From JBEKOF01 sp049513975 (lineage in GTDB: Bacteria > Verrucomicrobiota > Verrucomicrobiia > Limisphaerales > Palsa-1400): a stretch of DNA of 64,000 bases. Made by a program: the position numbers and the translations under genes. Location: positions 29,595 to 93,594 of the forward strand of contig JBEKVM010000033.1 of assembly GCA_049513975.1 (NCBI GenBank). Reading direction: 5' to 3'. The notes beneath the pieces were generated by a model. That model made no database searches and was not told where the DNA came from. It was given only the letters and a program-made list of their open reading frames with translations. Position 1 is the first letter of the stretch. Every line of letters begins with the position of its first letter. Of this stretch, positions 41,240-50,167 are shown piece by piece.

Positions 41240-44200
41240 GTGAAAAATCAATGTGACTGTGAAGACAACTGTGGGCGCCAGGCTGGCATCCCGCGCCGGG
41301 ATTTTATTCGCCTGGGCGGCGCCGGCGCGCTTTCGCTGCTGGCTTCCCGCATCCCGATCATGGCGGGTCCATTTCAGGCGTCCGATTTCGACAAGCTGGT
41401 TCCGGCCGACAAAAAACTGGATCCCGCCTGGGTCAAGTCGCTCTTTGCCCGGGGCGAACCAACCATCTATGGCGGCGAAGCGGAACTGAAATATGTCGGG
41501 ATGCCGGTGGGCGGAATAACCAGCGGACAGCTTTACCTCGGCGGCGACGGCAAACTCTGGCATTGGGACATTTTCAATCAGCATGCCGGCACCGGCGATT
41601 CCCATTATGCCCACCCTCCCCTGCCCGGTTCCCCAATCCAACAGGGTTTCACCCTGCGCATTGATTCCGGCGGCGCGCTGAAAACCTATCCCCTGGACCG
41701 CACTGGTTTTTCAGACGTGAGCTTTTGCGGGCAATATCCCATCGGAACCGTCCAGTACAAGGACCCCGCCTGCCCCATTGCGGCGACTCTTGAGGCCTTT
41801 TCGCCGTTCATTCCGCTCAACACCGACGACTCCAGTTTGCCCGCGACAATTCTCCAGTTCACGCTGCGCAACACCTCCGCCGCCCCGGTCGGGACAACGC
41901 TCTCCGGCGAATTGGAAAATGGCGTTTGCCTGCACAACCGCTGGCAGGACGGCCTGTTGCGCAATCGTGTCCTCCGGGAGGCCGGCCTGACAACACTGCT
42001 CTGCTCTGCGGAAAAGCCCGCCTCGCTGCCGGCGCGCCGGCCGGACATTGTTTTTGAAGACTGGAACAAGGAAACTTATGACGGCTGGAAGGTCGAAGGC
42101 GCAGCCTTCGGCAGGGGGCCTATCCATAAATCTGAAATTCCATCCTATCAGGGCGACGTGGGCGGCGATACGGCGCGCGTGGTCAACTCGCATGCTTCCG
42201 CCCCCGGCGATTCCGTGGCGGAGAAGGACAAAGCTGTCGGCAAGCTGACCAGCCGCGAGTTCACCATCGCACACCGCTTTATCACCTTCTGGATCGGCGG
42301 CGGCAAGGCGCGCCTGCCATCGCGCTTGGGACTGACACTGTTCGTCGAGGGGAAGCCGGTGCAAACGGCGTCTGGAGAAAACAGGAACCAGATGGCGTTG
42401 CAACATTTCGATGTCAGCGCCTTCGCCGGCAAAACGGCCCGGATTGAAATCCTCGACGATGCCACCGGCGGCTGGGGCAACATCGGCGTGGGGAAGATTG
42501 TCTTCACCGACCAAGCCACCTTCGCCGGGCCGCTGGAGGGATTGCCGGATTTTGGCACGATGGCCCTCGCCTTGCTCGGCGAAGCCGCCGATCAGCTCAG
42601 CGCCGGCGGGACGGCGCCGTTCACGGAAAAATTGTCCGGCGCGCTGGGCCGCAAACTCAAGCTGGCGCCGGGCGAATCGGCCCGGGTGACGTTTGTGCTG
42701 GCGTGGCATTTTCCGAATCTCTCGCTGGGCGGCCCCTTGCAGAAGGCGGGGCGCCATTACGCCTCCCGGTTTCCTTCGGCGCACGCGGTCGTGCAGTATG
42801 TCGCGGGCCAATTTGACCGGCTGGCGGGCGACACCCGGTCGTGGCGCGACACCTGGTATGATTCGACGCTGCCGTTCTGGTTCCTGGATCGCACCTTCCT
42901 CAACACTTCGATTCTTGCGACCTCGACTTGCTCCCGTTTTGCCAACGGACGATTTTACGGTTGGGAAGGTGTTGGCTGTTGCGAGGGAACCTGCGGCCAC
43001 GTTTATCACTACGCCCATGCGGCCGCGCGGCTTTTTCCCGATCTGGAACGCGGCACGCGGGAGAGAATTGATTTCGGAAGCGCCCTCCAGCCGGACGGCG
43101 CGATTCATTTCCGGGGCGAGTTCAACAACATCCCCGCCGTGGACGGCCAGGCCGGGACGGTTTTGCGCGCGTTGCGCGAACATCAGATGTCGGCGGACGC
43201 GGCCTTTCTCAAACGCAACTGGCCGAAGATCAAGCTGGCCACGCAATGGCTCATCGCCAAGGACGCCGACGGCGACGGTCTCATCAAGGGTAATCAGCAC
43301 AACACGCTGGACACCGATTGGTTCGGACCGGTCGCGTGGTTGAGCGGGCTTTATCTCGCCGCCCTCCTGGCGGCGGCGCAAATGGCCGAGGAAGCCGGCG
43401 ACACGGAGTTCGCGCGGCAGTGCCGCGGCGTTTTTGAGACGGGCCAAAAGAACCTGGTCGCACAACTGTTCGACGGCGAGTATTTCATCAACCAAGTTGA
43501 CCCGAAACATCTCGACGCGATCAATTCCGGCACCGGCTGCGAGATTGATCAGGTCTTCGGGCAAAGCTGGGCCTTTCAAGTCGGCCTGCCGCGCGTCCTG
43601 CCGCAGAAGGAAACTGTGTCCGCGCTGAAATCGCTTTGGCGCTACAATTTTTCGCCCGATGTCGGGCCTTATCGCGCGGCCTACAAAACGGGGCGCTGGT
43701 ATGCGTTGGCGGGCGAGGCCGGCTTGCTGATGTGCTCGTTTCCGCGACGCGACTGGGATTACGCGCAGGCCAAGGGCAAAGGCCCGGACTGGGCGGCGGG
43801 CTATTTCAACGAGTGCATGAATGGATTCGAGTATCAGGCCGCCGGGCACATGATCCGGGAAGGCCTGACGCTGGAAGGCCTGGCCGTGGCGCGCGCGGTG
43901 CATGATCGTTACCACGCCTCGCGCCGCAATCCGTGGAACGAAGTCGAGTGCGGCGATCATTACGCCCGCAGCATGGCGAGTTACGGCGTTTACCTCGCCG
44001 CCTGTGGCTTTGAGTACCATGGTCCAAAAGGTTATTTGGAGTTTGATCCGCGGGTCAGTCCCCAGGATTTCCGGGCCGCCTTTACCAGCGCCGAAGGATG
44101 GGGCGCGTTCAGCCAGAAGATAACCGGGACGCAAAAGACCGCCGCGCTCGAAATCAAGTGGGGCAAACTGCGCCTTAATACCCTCGCCCTCGCCGCGGAG

Positions 44201-44344
44201 GCCGCTCCGGCCTCGGTGCGCGCCCAGTGGAACGGCAACGACGTGCCCGTGCGCAACCAGTTTAATGATGGCCGGGTGCTTGTTACCTTCGTCCCCGAAC
44301 TGCAACTGGCAAAAGGACACAAACTCCACGTCACCTTGGAGTGA
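41240..44344 (+). CDS. TAT-exported GH116-like glucosylceramidase family protein
   Basis: A 1034-residue protein from a GTG start. A Cys-rich leader (NQCDCEDNCG) precedes a TAT signal (GIPRRDFIRLGGAGALSLLAS). The N-terminal half resembles the GBA2_N/DUF608 beta-sandwich (YVGMPVGGITSGQLYLGGDGKLWHWDIFN). The C-terminal half is an alpha/alpha toroid (YGWEGVGCCEGTCGHVYHYAHA; KGNQHNTLDTDWFGPVAWLSGLYLAALLAAAQMA; CGDHYARSMASYGVYLAACGFEY). Family members hydrolyse beta-glucosides or glucosylceramide. Bacterial substrates are often unknown. It stands alone, with repeats upstream. Confidence 0.85.
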   Translation: MKNQCDCEDNCGRQAGIPRRDFIRLGGAGALSLLASRIPIMAGPFQASDFDKLVPADKKLDPAWVKSLFARGEPTIYGGEAELKYVGMPVGGITSGQLYLGGDGKLWHWDIFNQHAGTGDSHYAHPPLPGSPIQQGFTLRIDSGGALKTYPLDRTGFSDVSFCGQYPIGTVQYKDPACPIAATLEAFSPFIPLNTDDSSLPATILQFTLRNTSAAPVGTTLSGELENGVCLHNRWQDGLLRNRVLREAGLTTLLCSAEKPASLPARRPDIVFEDWNKETYDGWKVEGAAFGRGPIHKSEIPSYQGDVGGDTARVVNSHASAPGDSVAEKDKAVGKLTSREFTIAHRFITFWIGGGKARLPSRLGLTLFVEGKPVQTASGENRNQMALQHFDVSAFAGKTARIEILDDATGGWGNIGVGKIVFTDQATFAGPLEGLPDFGTMALALLGEAADQLSAGGTAPFTEKLSGALGRKLKLAPGESARVTFVLAWHFPNLSLGGPLQKAGRHYASRFPSAHAVVQYVAGQFDRLAGDTRSWRDTWYDSTLPFWFLDRTFLNTSILATSTCSRFANGRFYGWEGVGCCEGTCGHVYHYAHAAARLFPDLERGTRERIDFGSALQPDGAIHFRGEFNNIPAVDGQAGTVLRALREHQMSADAAFLKRNWPKIKLATQWLIAKDADGDGLIKGNQHNTLDTDWFGPVAWLSGLYLAALLAAAQMAEEAGDTEFARQCRGVFETGQKNLVAQLFDGEYFINQVDPKHLDAINSGTGCEIDQVFGQSWAFQVGLPRVLPQKETVSALKSLWRYNFSPDVGPYRAAYKTGRWYALAGEAGLLMCSFPRRDWDYAQAKGKGPDWAAGYFNECMNGFEYQAAGHMIREGLTLEGLAVARAVHDRYHASRRNPWNEVECGDHYARSMASYGVYLAACGFEYHGPKGYLEFDPRVSPQDFRAAFTSAEGWGAFSQKITGTQKTAALEIKWGKLRLNTLALAAEAAPASVRAQWNGNDVPVRNQFNDGRVLVTFVPELQLAKGHKLHVTLE

Positions 44345-44456
44345 AATTAGGAACGCCAACAAGCACCTAAACATTGGTGACAGCGGCAAAAGTCAACCCG
44401 GTCACGCCCACTGAAACCATTGACTTCTTTTGGCGCGGGGTGTTATATGGAATGCC

Positions 44457-46025
44457 ATGCCTGCAGGAATGAGACGAAAAGGGGCCTTTGGGATTACTTT
44501 GATCGCGTTGCTGCTGCCTTTCTCCGGGTGTGATGCGCAGACGGAAACGCCGCGCACCGACCAGCGTGTTCCGTCGGCGCAACAAACCAACAGCCATTTG
44601 CGCGTCCGCGCGCCCGCCGTTGCCGGGCTGTTTTATCCGGCGGAACAAGCGGTTCTTGCAAAAACCGTTGACGCCTTGCTGGCAGGCGCGCCCGCCCATC
44701 ACATCCCGCGCCTGCGGGGCCTGGTTTGCCCTCATGCGGGCTACCCTTATTCGGGACCAACCGCCGCGATTGCCTACAAAACGCTGGCTGGTCGCGATGT
44801 TCAAACTGTCGTCATCCTCGGCCCCAGTCACTATGCCCTGTTTCAAGGCGCGTCGGTGGCGAACACCGACGCTTACCAAACGCCTTTGGGAATCGTCCCC
44901 CTCTCGGCCAAGGCGCAGCAACTCGCCAAGACCAACCCCTTTGTCCTGGAACCGCAATGCCTGGTGCAGCGGCCGGCGTGGTGGGCCCAGTCATCCAAGC
45001 CCGCCCCGGCTGCCGGGCAGGACACGCCCGACACCTGGGAACATTCCGTCGAGGTCCAGGTTCCTTTCCTGCAAAAAACTTTGAAAAACTTCACCATCCT
45101 GCCCGTCGTCCTTGGCAACGTTGACCCGGAACAGGCCGCCAAGGTTTTGGCCGGGGTGATTGACGGCAAAACCATTGTGGTGGCCAGCTCCGATCTGAGT
45201 CATTACTACCCCTATGAGCAGGCCAAAAAACTGGACAACCGTTGCGTCAAGGCGATTTGCGACATGAACATTGACGAAATGAAATCCCAGGAAGCTTGCG
45301 GCAAATTGCCCATTTTGACGCTCCTGTACCTGGCCCGGGAGAAAGGCTGGAAGCCGCAATTGCTGGATTACCGCAACAGTGGGGATACCGCCGGTGACAA
45401 AAGCGCCGTGGTCGGCTATGCGGCCATCGCCTTTTACGAGCCGGCGCCGCAAAACTTTGAGGCGAAAGAACGGACCTTTTTGCTTGACCTCGCCCGCCGA
45501 ACCCTCATCCGCGTCGCGACCAACGCCGACTCGCCCGGCCCCGGGATCAACCCCCGGGATCTGCCGCCAAGATTAGCGGAGAACAAAGGGTGCTTCGTGA
45601 CCTTGACCGAAGCTGGCGCGTTGCGCGGCTGCATCGGCTACATTCTCCCGCAGGAAGCGCTTTATCAGGCGGTGGTGGACAACGTGCGCAACGCGGCCAC
45701 CCGCGACCCGCGTTTCCAGCCGGTGCGGCCGGCGGAGTTGAATAGAATTAAAATCGAAATCAGCGTGCTGACGGAACCGCAGCCGCTCAGTTTCAATTCG
45801 CCGGAGGACCTCCTGAACAAGTTGGAGCCTGGCGAAGACGGGGTGGTGCTGCGCATCGGCCCCTCCGGGGCCACCTTTCTGCCGCAGGTTTGGGAGCAAC
45901 TGCCGGACAAGGTCGAATTTCTCAACCACCTCGCGCAAAAAGCCGGCTGTGCGCCGGACGACTGGCGCGGCAGGAATGTCAGCGTCTCCATCTACCACGC
46001 CGAGGCCTTCCAGGAGCCGGAGTAA
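44457..46025 (+). CDS. AmmeMemoRadiSam proteins B and A fused (MEMO1 + AMMECR1 domains)
   Basis: A 522-residue fusion. After a hydrophobic leader with a lipobox-like PFSGC, residues 45-325 form a MEMO domain (RAPAVAGLFYPAE, CPHAGYPYSGPTAA, GPSHY, ASSDLSHYYPYEQA with conserved metal-site histidines). Residues 340-520 are AMMECR1 (NKGCFVTLTEAGALRGCIGYILP, RDPRFQPVRPAELNRIKIEISVLTEP). The cluster with a radical-SAM protein 2.5 kb downstream is the AmmeMemoRadiSam system, known by co-occurrence; its reaction is not established to my knowledge. ATG at 44457 is chosen; 44430 (GTG/TTG type) and 44469 are possible. The signal peptide suggests an exported, membrane-anchored form. Confidence 0.88.
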   Translation: MPAGMRRKGAFGITLIALLLPFSGCDAQTETPRTDQRVPSAQQTNSHLRVRAPAVAGLFYPAEQAVLAKTVDALLAGAPAHHIPRLRGLVCPHAGYPYSGPTAAIAYKTLAGRDVQTVVILGPSHYALFQGASVANTDAYQTPLGIVPLSAKAQQLAKTNPFVLEPQCLVQRPAWWAQSSKPAPAAGQDTPDTWEHSVEVQVPFLQKTLKNFTILPVVLGNVDPEQAAKVLAGVIDGKTIVVASSDLSHYYPYEQAKKLDNRCVKAICDMNIDEMKSQEACGKLPILTLLYLAREKGWKPQLLDYRNSGDTAGDKSAVVGYAAIAFYEPAPQNFEAKERTFLLDLARRTLIRVATNADSPGPGINPRDLPPRLAENKGCFVTLTEAGALRGCIGYILPQEALYQAVVDNVRNAATRDPRFQPVRPAELNRIKIEISVLTEPQPLSFNSPEDLLNKLEPGEDGVVLRIGPSGATFLPQVWEQLPDKVEFLNHLAQKAGCAPDDWRGRNVSVSIYHAEAFQEPE

Positions 46026-46031
46026 TGTTGC

Positions 46032-48299
46032 ATGTCCGACCGGAAGCCGATCATGCTGGCGGTCAGGAGGGAACGGCGGCTCGTCCTGTTGGCCGTCGGG
46101 GCGCTGGGTGTTTCGTGCGTGATGACGCAACTGGCGCTGATGCGCGAACTGCTCGGCGCGTTTAGCGGCAACGAACTGGTGCTGGGCTTGGCCCTGGGCA
46201 ACTGGCTGCTCCTGATGGGCCTCGGCGCCTGGCTGGGCCGGACCTCCGGCCAACTCCAACATCCGCGGACCGTGCTGGCCATCGCGCAAATCTTGGTGGC
46301 CGTTCTGCCGCTGGTGCAGGTGTTCCTCCTGCGGGCTTTGCGAAACGTCGTTTTCGTCCGCGGCGCCTCGGTGGGCGTCAGCGAAACCGTCCTCAGCGCT
46401 TTGGTCCTGCTGCTGCCGTATTGCATCATCGCGGGCTATGTTCTGACGCTGGCGTGCTCGTTGTTGGCGCGCCAGGAGGGCGCTGCGGGCATCGGCCAGG
46501 TTTATGTCGCGGACAGCATCGGCAGCATCGCTGGCGGTGTTCTGTTCAGTTTCGTGCTGGTCCGGTTCCTCGACCATGCGGGCATTCTGGTTTATCCCGC
46601 CGTGTTGAACCTGCTGCTGGCCGGCGCGATAAGCTCTGACGCCGGACACAAATGGCTTGCCACGATGGCGGGCGCTCTGGCCGTCGCGGTGATGGCGGCT
46701 GCCGTTTTGGTGGACCTGGATGGTGTTTCCACGGCGTGGCAGTATCCGCGCCAGCACATCGTGGCGCGGGCCAATTCTCCTTACGGCAAACTGCTCGTCA
46801 CGGAATCCGACGGCCAGTTCGATTTCATCGAGAACGGCGTTCCGCTCACCTCCACCCGTGACGACCAGCATGTCGAGGAGGCCGTCCATTACGCCATGGC
46901 ACAGCGGCCGGACGCCCGCCAGGTCCTGCTGGTGGGCGGCGGCATCTCCGGCACGGCCAGGGAACTCCTCAAATACAACGTCCGCCGCGTGGACTATGTG
47001 GAACTGGACCCGTTGATTCTGGAGTTCGGGCGGAAATACCTGCCGGAAAGCCTGGCCGACAAGCGGATTAAAGTCATCAACACCGACGGACGCTTGTTTG
47101 TCAGGCAAACCGCCGAAAAATACGATGTGGTCATTGTGGACGTGCCCGAACCTTCCACCGCGCAGCTCAACCGGTTCTTTACCGTGGAGTTTCTGGCGGA
47201 AGTCAAACGGGCGCTTGCTTTGCACGGCGTGGTGTCCTTTTCGCTCGGCCATTATGAAAATTACGTCAGTCCGGGACTGGCGCGAATGCTGGCGTCGGCG
47301 GGCCGGTCATTGCAGCCATCCTTCTCCAACGTGCTGGTCATTCCCGGCGGACGGGTCTTCTTTCTCGCATCTGACGGCCCGCTCTTTGACGGCATCGCAG
47401 AAAGAATCGCACAGCAAGGCATCCAAACCAAACTGATGAACCAGCATTACCTCGGCGCGACCCTGACCGCCGACCGGATGGCGGACATGCAACATGCCAT
47501 CGCGCAGCCGGCGGCGTTGAACCGGGACTTCAACCCGGTGCTTTACTTTTATCATCTCCGCCACTGGATGAGTCAGTTCAAAAACGGCTTTGGCGTTTTC
47601 CAGGGGTTGCTGCTGATCTTGCTTGGCGTCTATCTTGCCCGGCTGCGCGGCACGGCGTTTGTCCTCTTCGCCTCGGGTTTCGCGGCGACGACGTTGGAGA
47701 TTGTCCTGCTGCTGGCGTTCCAGGTTCTGTGCGGCTCGGTCTATCATCAACTGGGCATCATCGTCACCGTCTTCATGGCCGGTCTGGCCCTCGGGGCGTT
47801 ACTGGCTAATCGGCGCGTGAAATCACGGAGTAATGGAGTGATGGAGTGTTGGGAGAAGCCGGAAAATGCGCCCGCCCCATCACTCCATCACTCCACCACT
47901 CCATCTGCCGCGCCTCTGTCTCTTCTCGCCTTTGCCATCGCCGGTTACGCCATCCTGCTCGCCTTTTTATTGCCGCTCTTGAACCGGTTGGGGGACACGG
48001 CCGCGTCGCTCATCTTCATCAAGGCGGCCATTGCGCTGCTGACTTTGATTTTGGCGGCGCTGGTGGGAATGCAATTCCCTCTGGCCAACCGGCTGGAATT
48101 CGACGGCACCCTGGCGGGCGCGTCGCGCCTTTACACGGCCGATTTTGTCGGCGCATTCCTGGGCGCGTTGCTGGCCAGCGCGCTCTTGCTTCCGTTAATT
48201 GGCGTGACGGGCGTTTGCCTGCTGACGGCGGCGCTGAATCTTGCGGGCGGCGCGATGGCTTTCCCTCCCAAAGCCGCCCCGCTGCAATCGGCGGCATGA
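46032..48299 (+). CDS. Membrane protein with spermidine-synthase-like domain
   Basis: A 755-residue protein. Six or seven hydrophobic helices (residues 15-220) precede a Rossmann aminopropyl-transferase-like domain (VLLVGGGISGTARELLKYNVRRVDYVELDPLILEFGRKYLP, TDGRLFV, YDVVIVDVPEPSTAQLNRFFT). A second helix bundle fills residues 520-745. Fused MFS/spermidine-synthase-like proteins of this type are common in GC-rich phyla and their substrate is uncertain. It starts 6 bp after the AmrB-AmrA gene, so it is probably part of that system. An ATGGAGTG/CACTCCAT repeat lies inside the coding region at 47827-47904. Confidence 0.82.
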   Translation: MSDRKPIMLAVRRERRLVLLAVGALGVSCVMTQLALMRELLGAFSGNELVLGLALGNWLLLMGLGAWLGRTSGQLQHPRTVLAIAQILVAVLPLVQVFLLRALRNVVFVRGASVGVSETVLSALVLLLPYCIIAGYVLTLACSLLARQEGAAGIGQVYVADSIGSIAGGVLFSFVLVRFLDHAGILVYPAVLNLLLAGAISSDAGHKWLATMAGALAVAVMAAAVLVDLDGVSTAWQYPRQHIVARANSPYGKLLVTESDGQFDFIENGVPLTSTRDDQHVEEAVHYAMAQRPDARQVLLVGGGISGTARELLKYNVRRVDYVELDPLILEFGRKYLPESLADKRIKVINTDGRLFVRQTAEKYDVVIVDVPEPSTAQLNRFFTVEFLAEVKRALALHGVVSFSLGHYENYVSPGLARMLASAGRSLQPSFSNVLVIPGGRVFFLASDGPLFDGIAERIAQQGIQTKLMNQHYLGATLTADRMADMQHAIAQPAALNRDFNPVLYFYHLRHWMSQFKNGFGVFQGLLLILLGVYLARLRGTAFVLFASGFAATTLEIVLLLAFQVLCGSVYHQLGIIVTVFMAGLALGALLANRRVKSRSNGVMECWEKPENAPAPSLHHSTTPSAAPLSLLAFAIAGYAILLAFLLPLLNRLGDTAASLIFIKAAIALLTLILAALVGMQFPLANRLEFDGTLAGASRLYTADFVGAFLGALLASALLLPLIGVTGVCLLTAALNLAGGAMAFPPKAAPLQSAA
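47827..47904. repeat. Short inverted repeat inside the spermidine-synthase-like gene
   Basis: GGAGTAATGGAGTGATGGAGTG on the left faces CACTCCATCACTCCACCACTCCAT on the right. It adds about 26 residues (SNGVMECWEKPENAPAP then SLHHSTTPS) between two membrane helices without breaking the frame. Similar CACTCC units lie in the intergenic DNA near 63870. Confidence 0.7.
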
Positions 48300-48312
48300 G
48301 AAAGGTTGCGAT

Positions 48313-48576
48313 ATGAGCAAAATCAACTTTATTTCCCTCAAAACGGTGCGCTGGAGCGGCTGGCTGTTGCTGCCCCTGGTGCTGGCCTTTCTCCTGACCG
48401 GCTACATCATGGATGGCCGCTACGGTTTTTCGAAACTGCTGGACGTGAAAACCGCGCTGACGCTCCACCGCATGTTCCACCTGCCGTTGATTGTTTTGGT
48501 GCTGGCGCATGTTGTGCCGGCGATGTATCTTGCCTTGCAGCGATGGGGCTGGATCAAACATCGCGATAAGACGTGA
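48313..48576 (+). CDS. Small two-helix membrane protein, possibly haem-binding
   Basis: An 87-residue protein with two membrane helices (WSGWLLLPLVLAFLLTGYI and FHLPLIVLVLAHVVPAMYLAL). Histidines in HRMFH and in AHVV lie at the helix ends, as in small b-type cytochrome-like proteins. It overlaps the radical-SAM gene by 4 bp (GTGA) and follows the spermidine-synthase-like gene by 13 bp, so it could pass electrons to the radical-SAM enzyme. Haem binding is inferred from spacing only. Confidence 0.6.
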   Translation: MSKINFISLKTVRWSGWLLLPLVLAFLLTGYIMDGRYGFSKLLDVKTALTLHRMFHLPLIVLVLAHVVPAMYLALQRWGWIKHRDKT

Positions 48577-49952
48577 ACCCCGACGATACATCGCGTCGTG
48601 AAGCGGCGGGTTATGGGGCGCCGGCCTCCGGTCCGGGCTCTCCCGGAGAACAGGGCCAGCCGCGCCGGGTCGGAGACCGGCCTTCCGGTTTGACGGGAGG
48701 AATTTCGCGTCGCGCCGCCATCGGTCTTGGCTCGGCCGGCGTGATCGGCCTGGCGGGCGCGGTTTCGTTTTTCGATTTCTTCGCCAAATGGCGCGCCTCC
48801 GAGGCCCCCGCCGAAATCTTCAAAGGCGACGCGCCCAGGGGCGAACTTTGGGACCTGTGGCAAAAACGCGGCTGGGTGAAAGAGGCGCGGCATTACCTCA
48901 AGCTCGGCCGCAACGTCCAGTGCAAGGTCTGCCCGAACAATTGCATCCTGGAGCCGGGCGACCGCAGCCATTGCCGCAACAAGGTCAACCACGACGGCGC
49001 GCTTTACACGCTGGTTTATGGCAACCCCTGCACGTTCCACGTTGACCCGGTGGAGAAAAAGCCGCTCTTCCATTTCATGCCGGGCACGTTGAGCTTTTCC
49101 CTCGCCACCTCCGGCTGCGTTTACCGCTGCCTGAATTGCCAGAACTGGGAGATTTCGCAGAAGAAACCGGAGGAAACCAAAGACCCGCGCGGGGAGGAAC
49201 TTCGTTTCAAACCACCGTTGCCGCGCAGCCTCACCCTGGAACAATTGTCGCGGCTGAGCTTGTTTCCCGAAGACGTCGTGGCCGTGACCGAGGCGCTGGG
49301 CTGCCCCTCCATTTCCTACACCTACTCCGAACCGACGGCGTTTTACGAATATGCGCAGGACACCTGCAAGGTGGCGCGCGGGCGCAAGCTCAAAAACATC
49401 GTCGTCACTTGCGGCTCCATCGAGGAACGGCCGGCCCTCGACCTGTATCAGTTCGCCGACGCCGCGCATGTGGACCTGAAAGGCTTCGACGACGACACCT
49501 ATAAAAAACTCAATTCCGGCAAACTCGCCGCCATCCTGGCCACGCTCAAAACGCTCAACGGCCTTGGCGTCTGGTTTGAGGTCATCAACCTCGTCGTGCC
49601 GACCTACACGGACAACCCCGACACCATCCGGCGGATGTGCGGCTGGATTGTCAAAGAGTTGGGACCGGACCGGCCTTTGCACTTTTCGCGGTTCCAGCCG
49701 CAGCACAAACTCGCGCACCTGACCCCGACGCCCGTGGAAACGCTGGTCAAAGCCCGTGACGCCGCCCGCGCCGAGGGGCTGCGCTACGTCTATATCGGCA
49801 ACGTGCCCGGCCTGGAAGGCGCGGGGACGACGTGGTGCCCCAACTGCAGGAAAGCCATCGTCGAACGCGACATCTTCGCCGTCACGCGCCTGGACATCAC
49901 CGGCGGCAAATGCCGTTTCTGCGGGACGAAGATTGCGGGAGTGTGGGGATAA
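48573..49952 (+). CDS. amrS: AmmeMemoRadiSam radical-SAM enzyme (AmrS) with TAT-like leader
   Basis: A 459-residue protein from a GTG start that overlaps the previous stop. Residues 40-70 form a twin-arginine-like leader (ISRRAAIGLGSAGVIGLAGAV). The catalytic domain has the CX3CX2C cluster site C182/C186/C189 (CVYRCLNC), an N-terminal cysteine pair CKVCPNNC and a C-terminal CPNCRK and CRFCGTK pair. AmrS belongs to the radical-SAM group related to pyruvate formate-lyase activases. A radical enzyme with an export signal is odd, since it needs a low-potential electron supply; the leader may only anchor it to the membrane. Confidence 0.9.
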   Translation: MNPDDTSRREAAGYGAPASGPGSPGEQGQPRRVGDRPSGLTGGISRRAAIGLGSAGVIGLAGAVSFFDFFAKWRASEAPAEIFKGDAPRGELWDLWQKRGWVKEARHYLKLGRNVQCKVCPNNCILEPGDRSHCRNKVNHDGALYTLVYGNPCTFHVDPVEKKPLFHFMPGTLSFSLATSGCVYRCLNCQNWEISQKKPEETKDPRGEELRFKPPLPRSLTLEQLSRLSLFPEDVVAVTEALGCPSISYTYSEPTAFYEYAQDTCKVARGRKLKNIVVTCGSIEERPALDLYQFADAAHVDLKGFDDDTYKKLNSGKLAAILATLKTLNGLGVWFEVINLVVPTYTDNPDTIRRMCGWIVKELGPDRPLHFSRFQPQHKLAHLTPTPVETLVKARDAARAEGLRYVYIGNVPGLEGAGTTWCPNCRKAIVERDIFAVTRLDITGGKCRFCGTKIAGVWG

Positions 49953-50032
49953 GACAAATCTCCCCCCGCATTCTTTTCTCCTTGGAAAAGAATGGCTTGA
50001 ATATCGTTGTTAAGACCGGCCCGAACTTCCAT

Positions 50033-50128
50033 TAGAGCGGTTCAAAGAAAACTGTGGCCACACAAGGCAAACCATCTCATCGCGTCCCGGCGAGGTGTTA
50101 TGGCTACAGTTCTATTGAAAATGCTCTA
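50033..50128. repeat. 96-bp MITE-like element with terminal inverted repeats
   Basis: The left end TAGAGCGGTTCAAAGAAAAC and the reverse complement of the right end, TAGAGCATTTTCAATAGAAC, match over about 27 bp into CTGT(G/A)GCC. The right part (GGCAAACC..TCATCGC to AAATGCTCTA) is over 80 percent identical to 55244-55304. No coding capacity. The 215-bp gap from 49953 to 50167 holds only this. Confidence 0.7.
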
Positions 50129-50167
50129 AACTTGTCCGGCCATGATTCTGTCACCAATGGCAATTCT

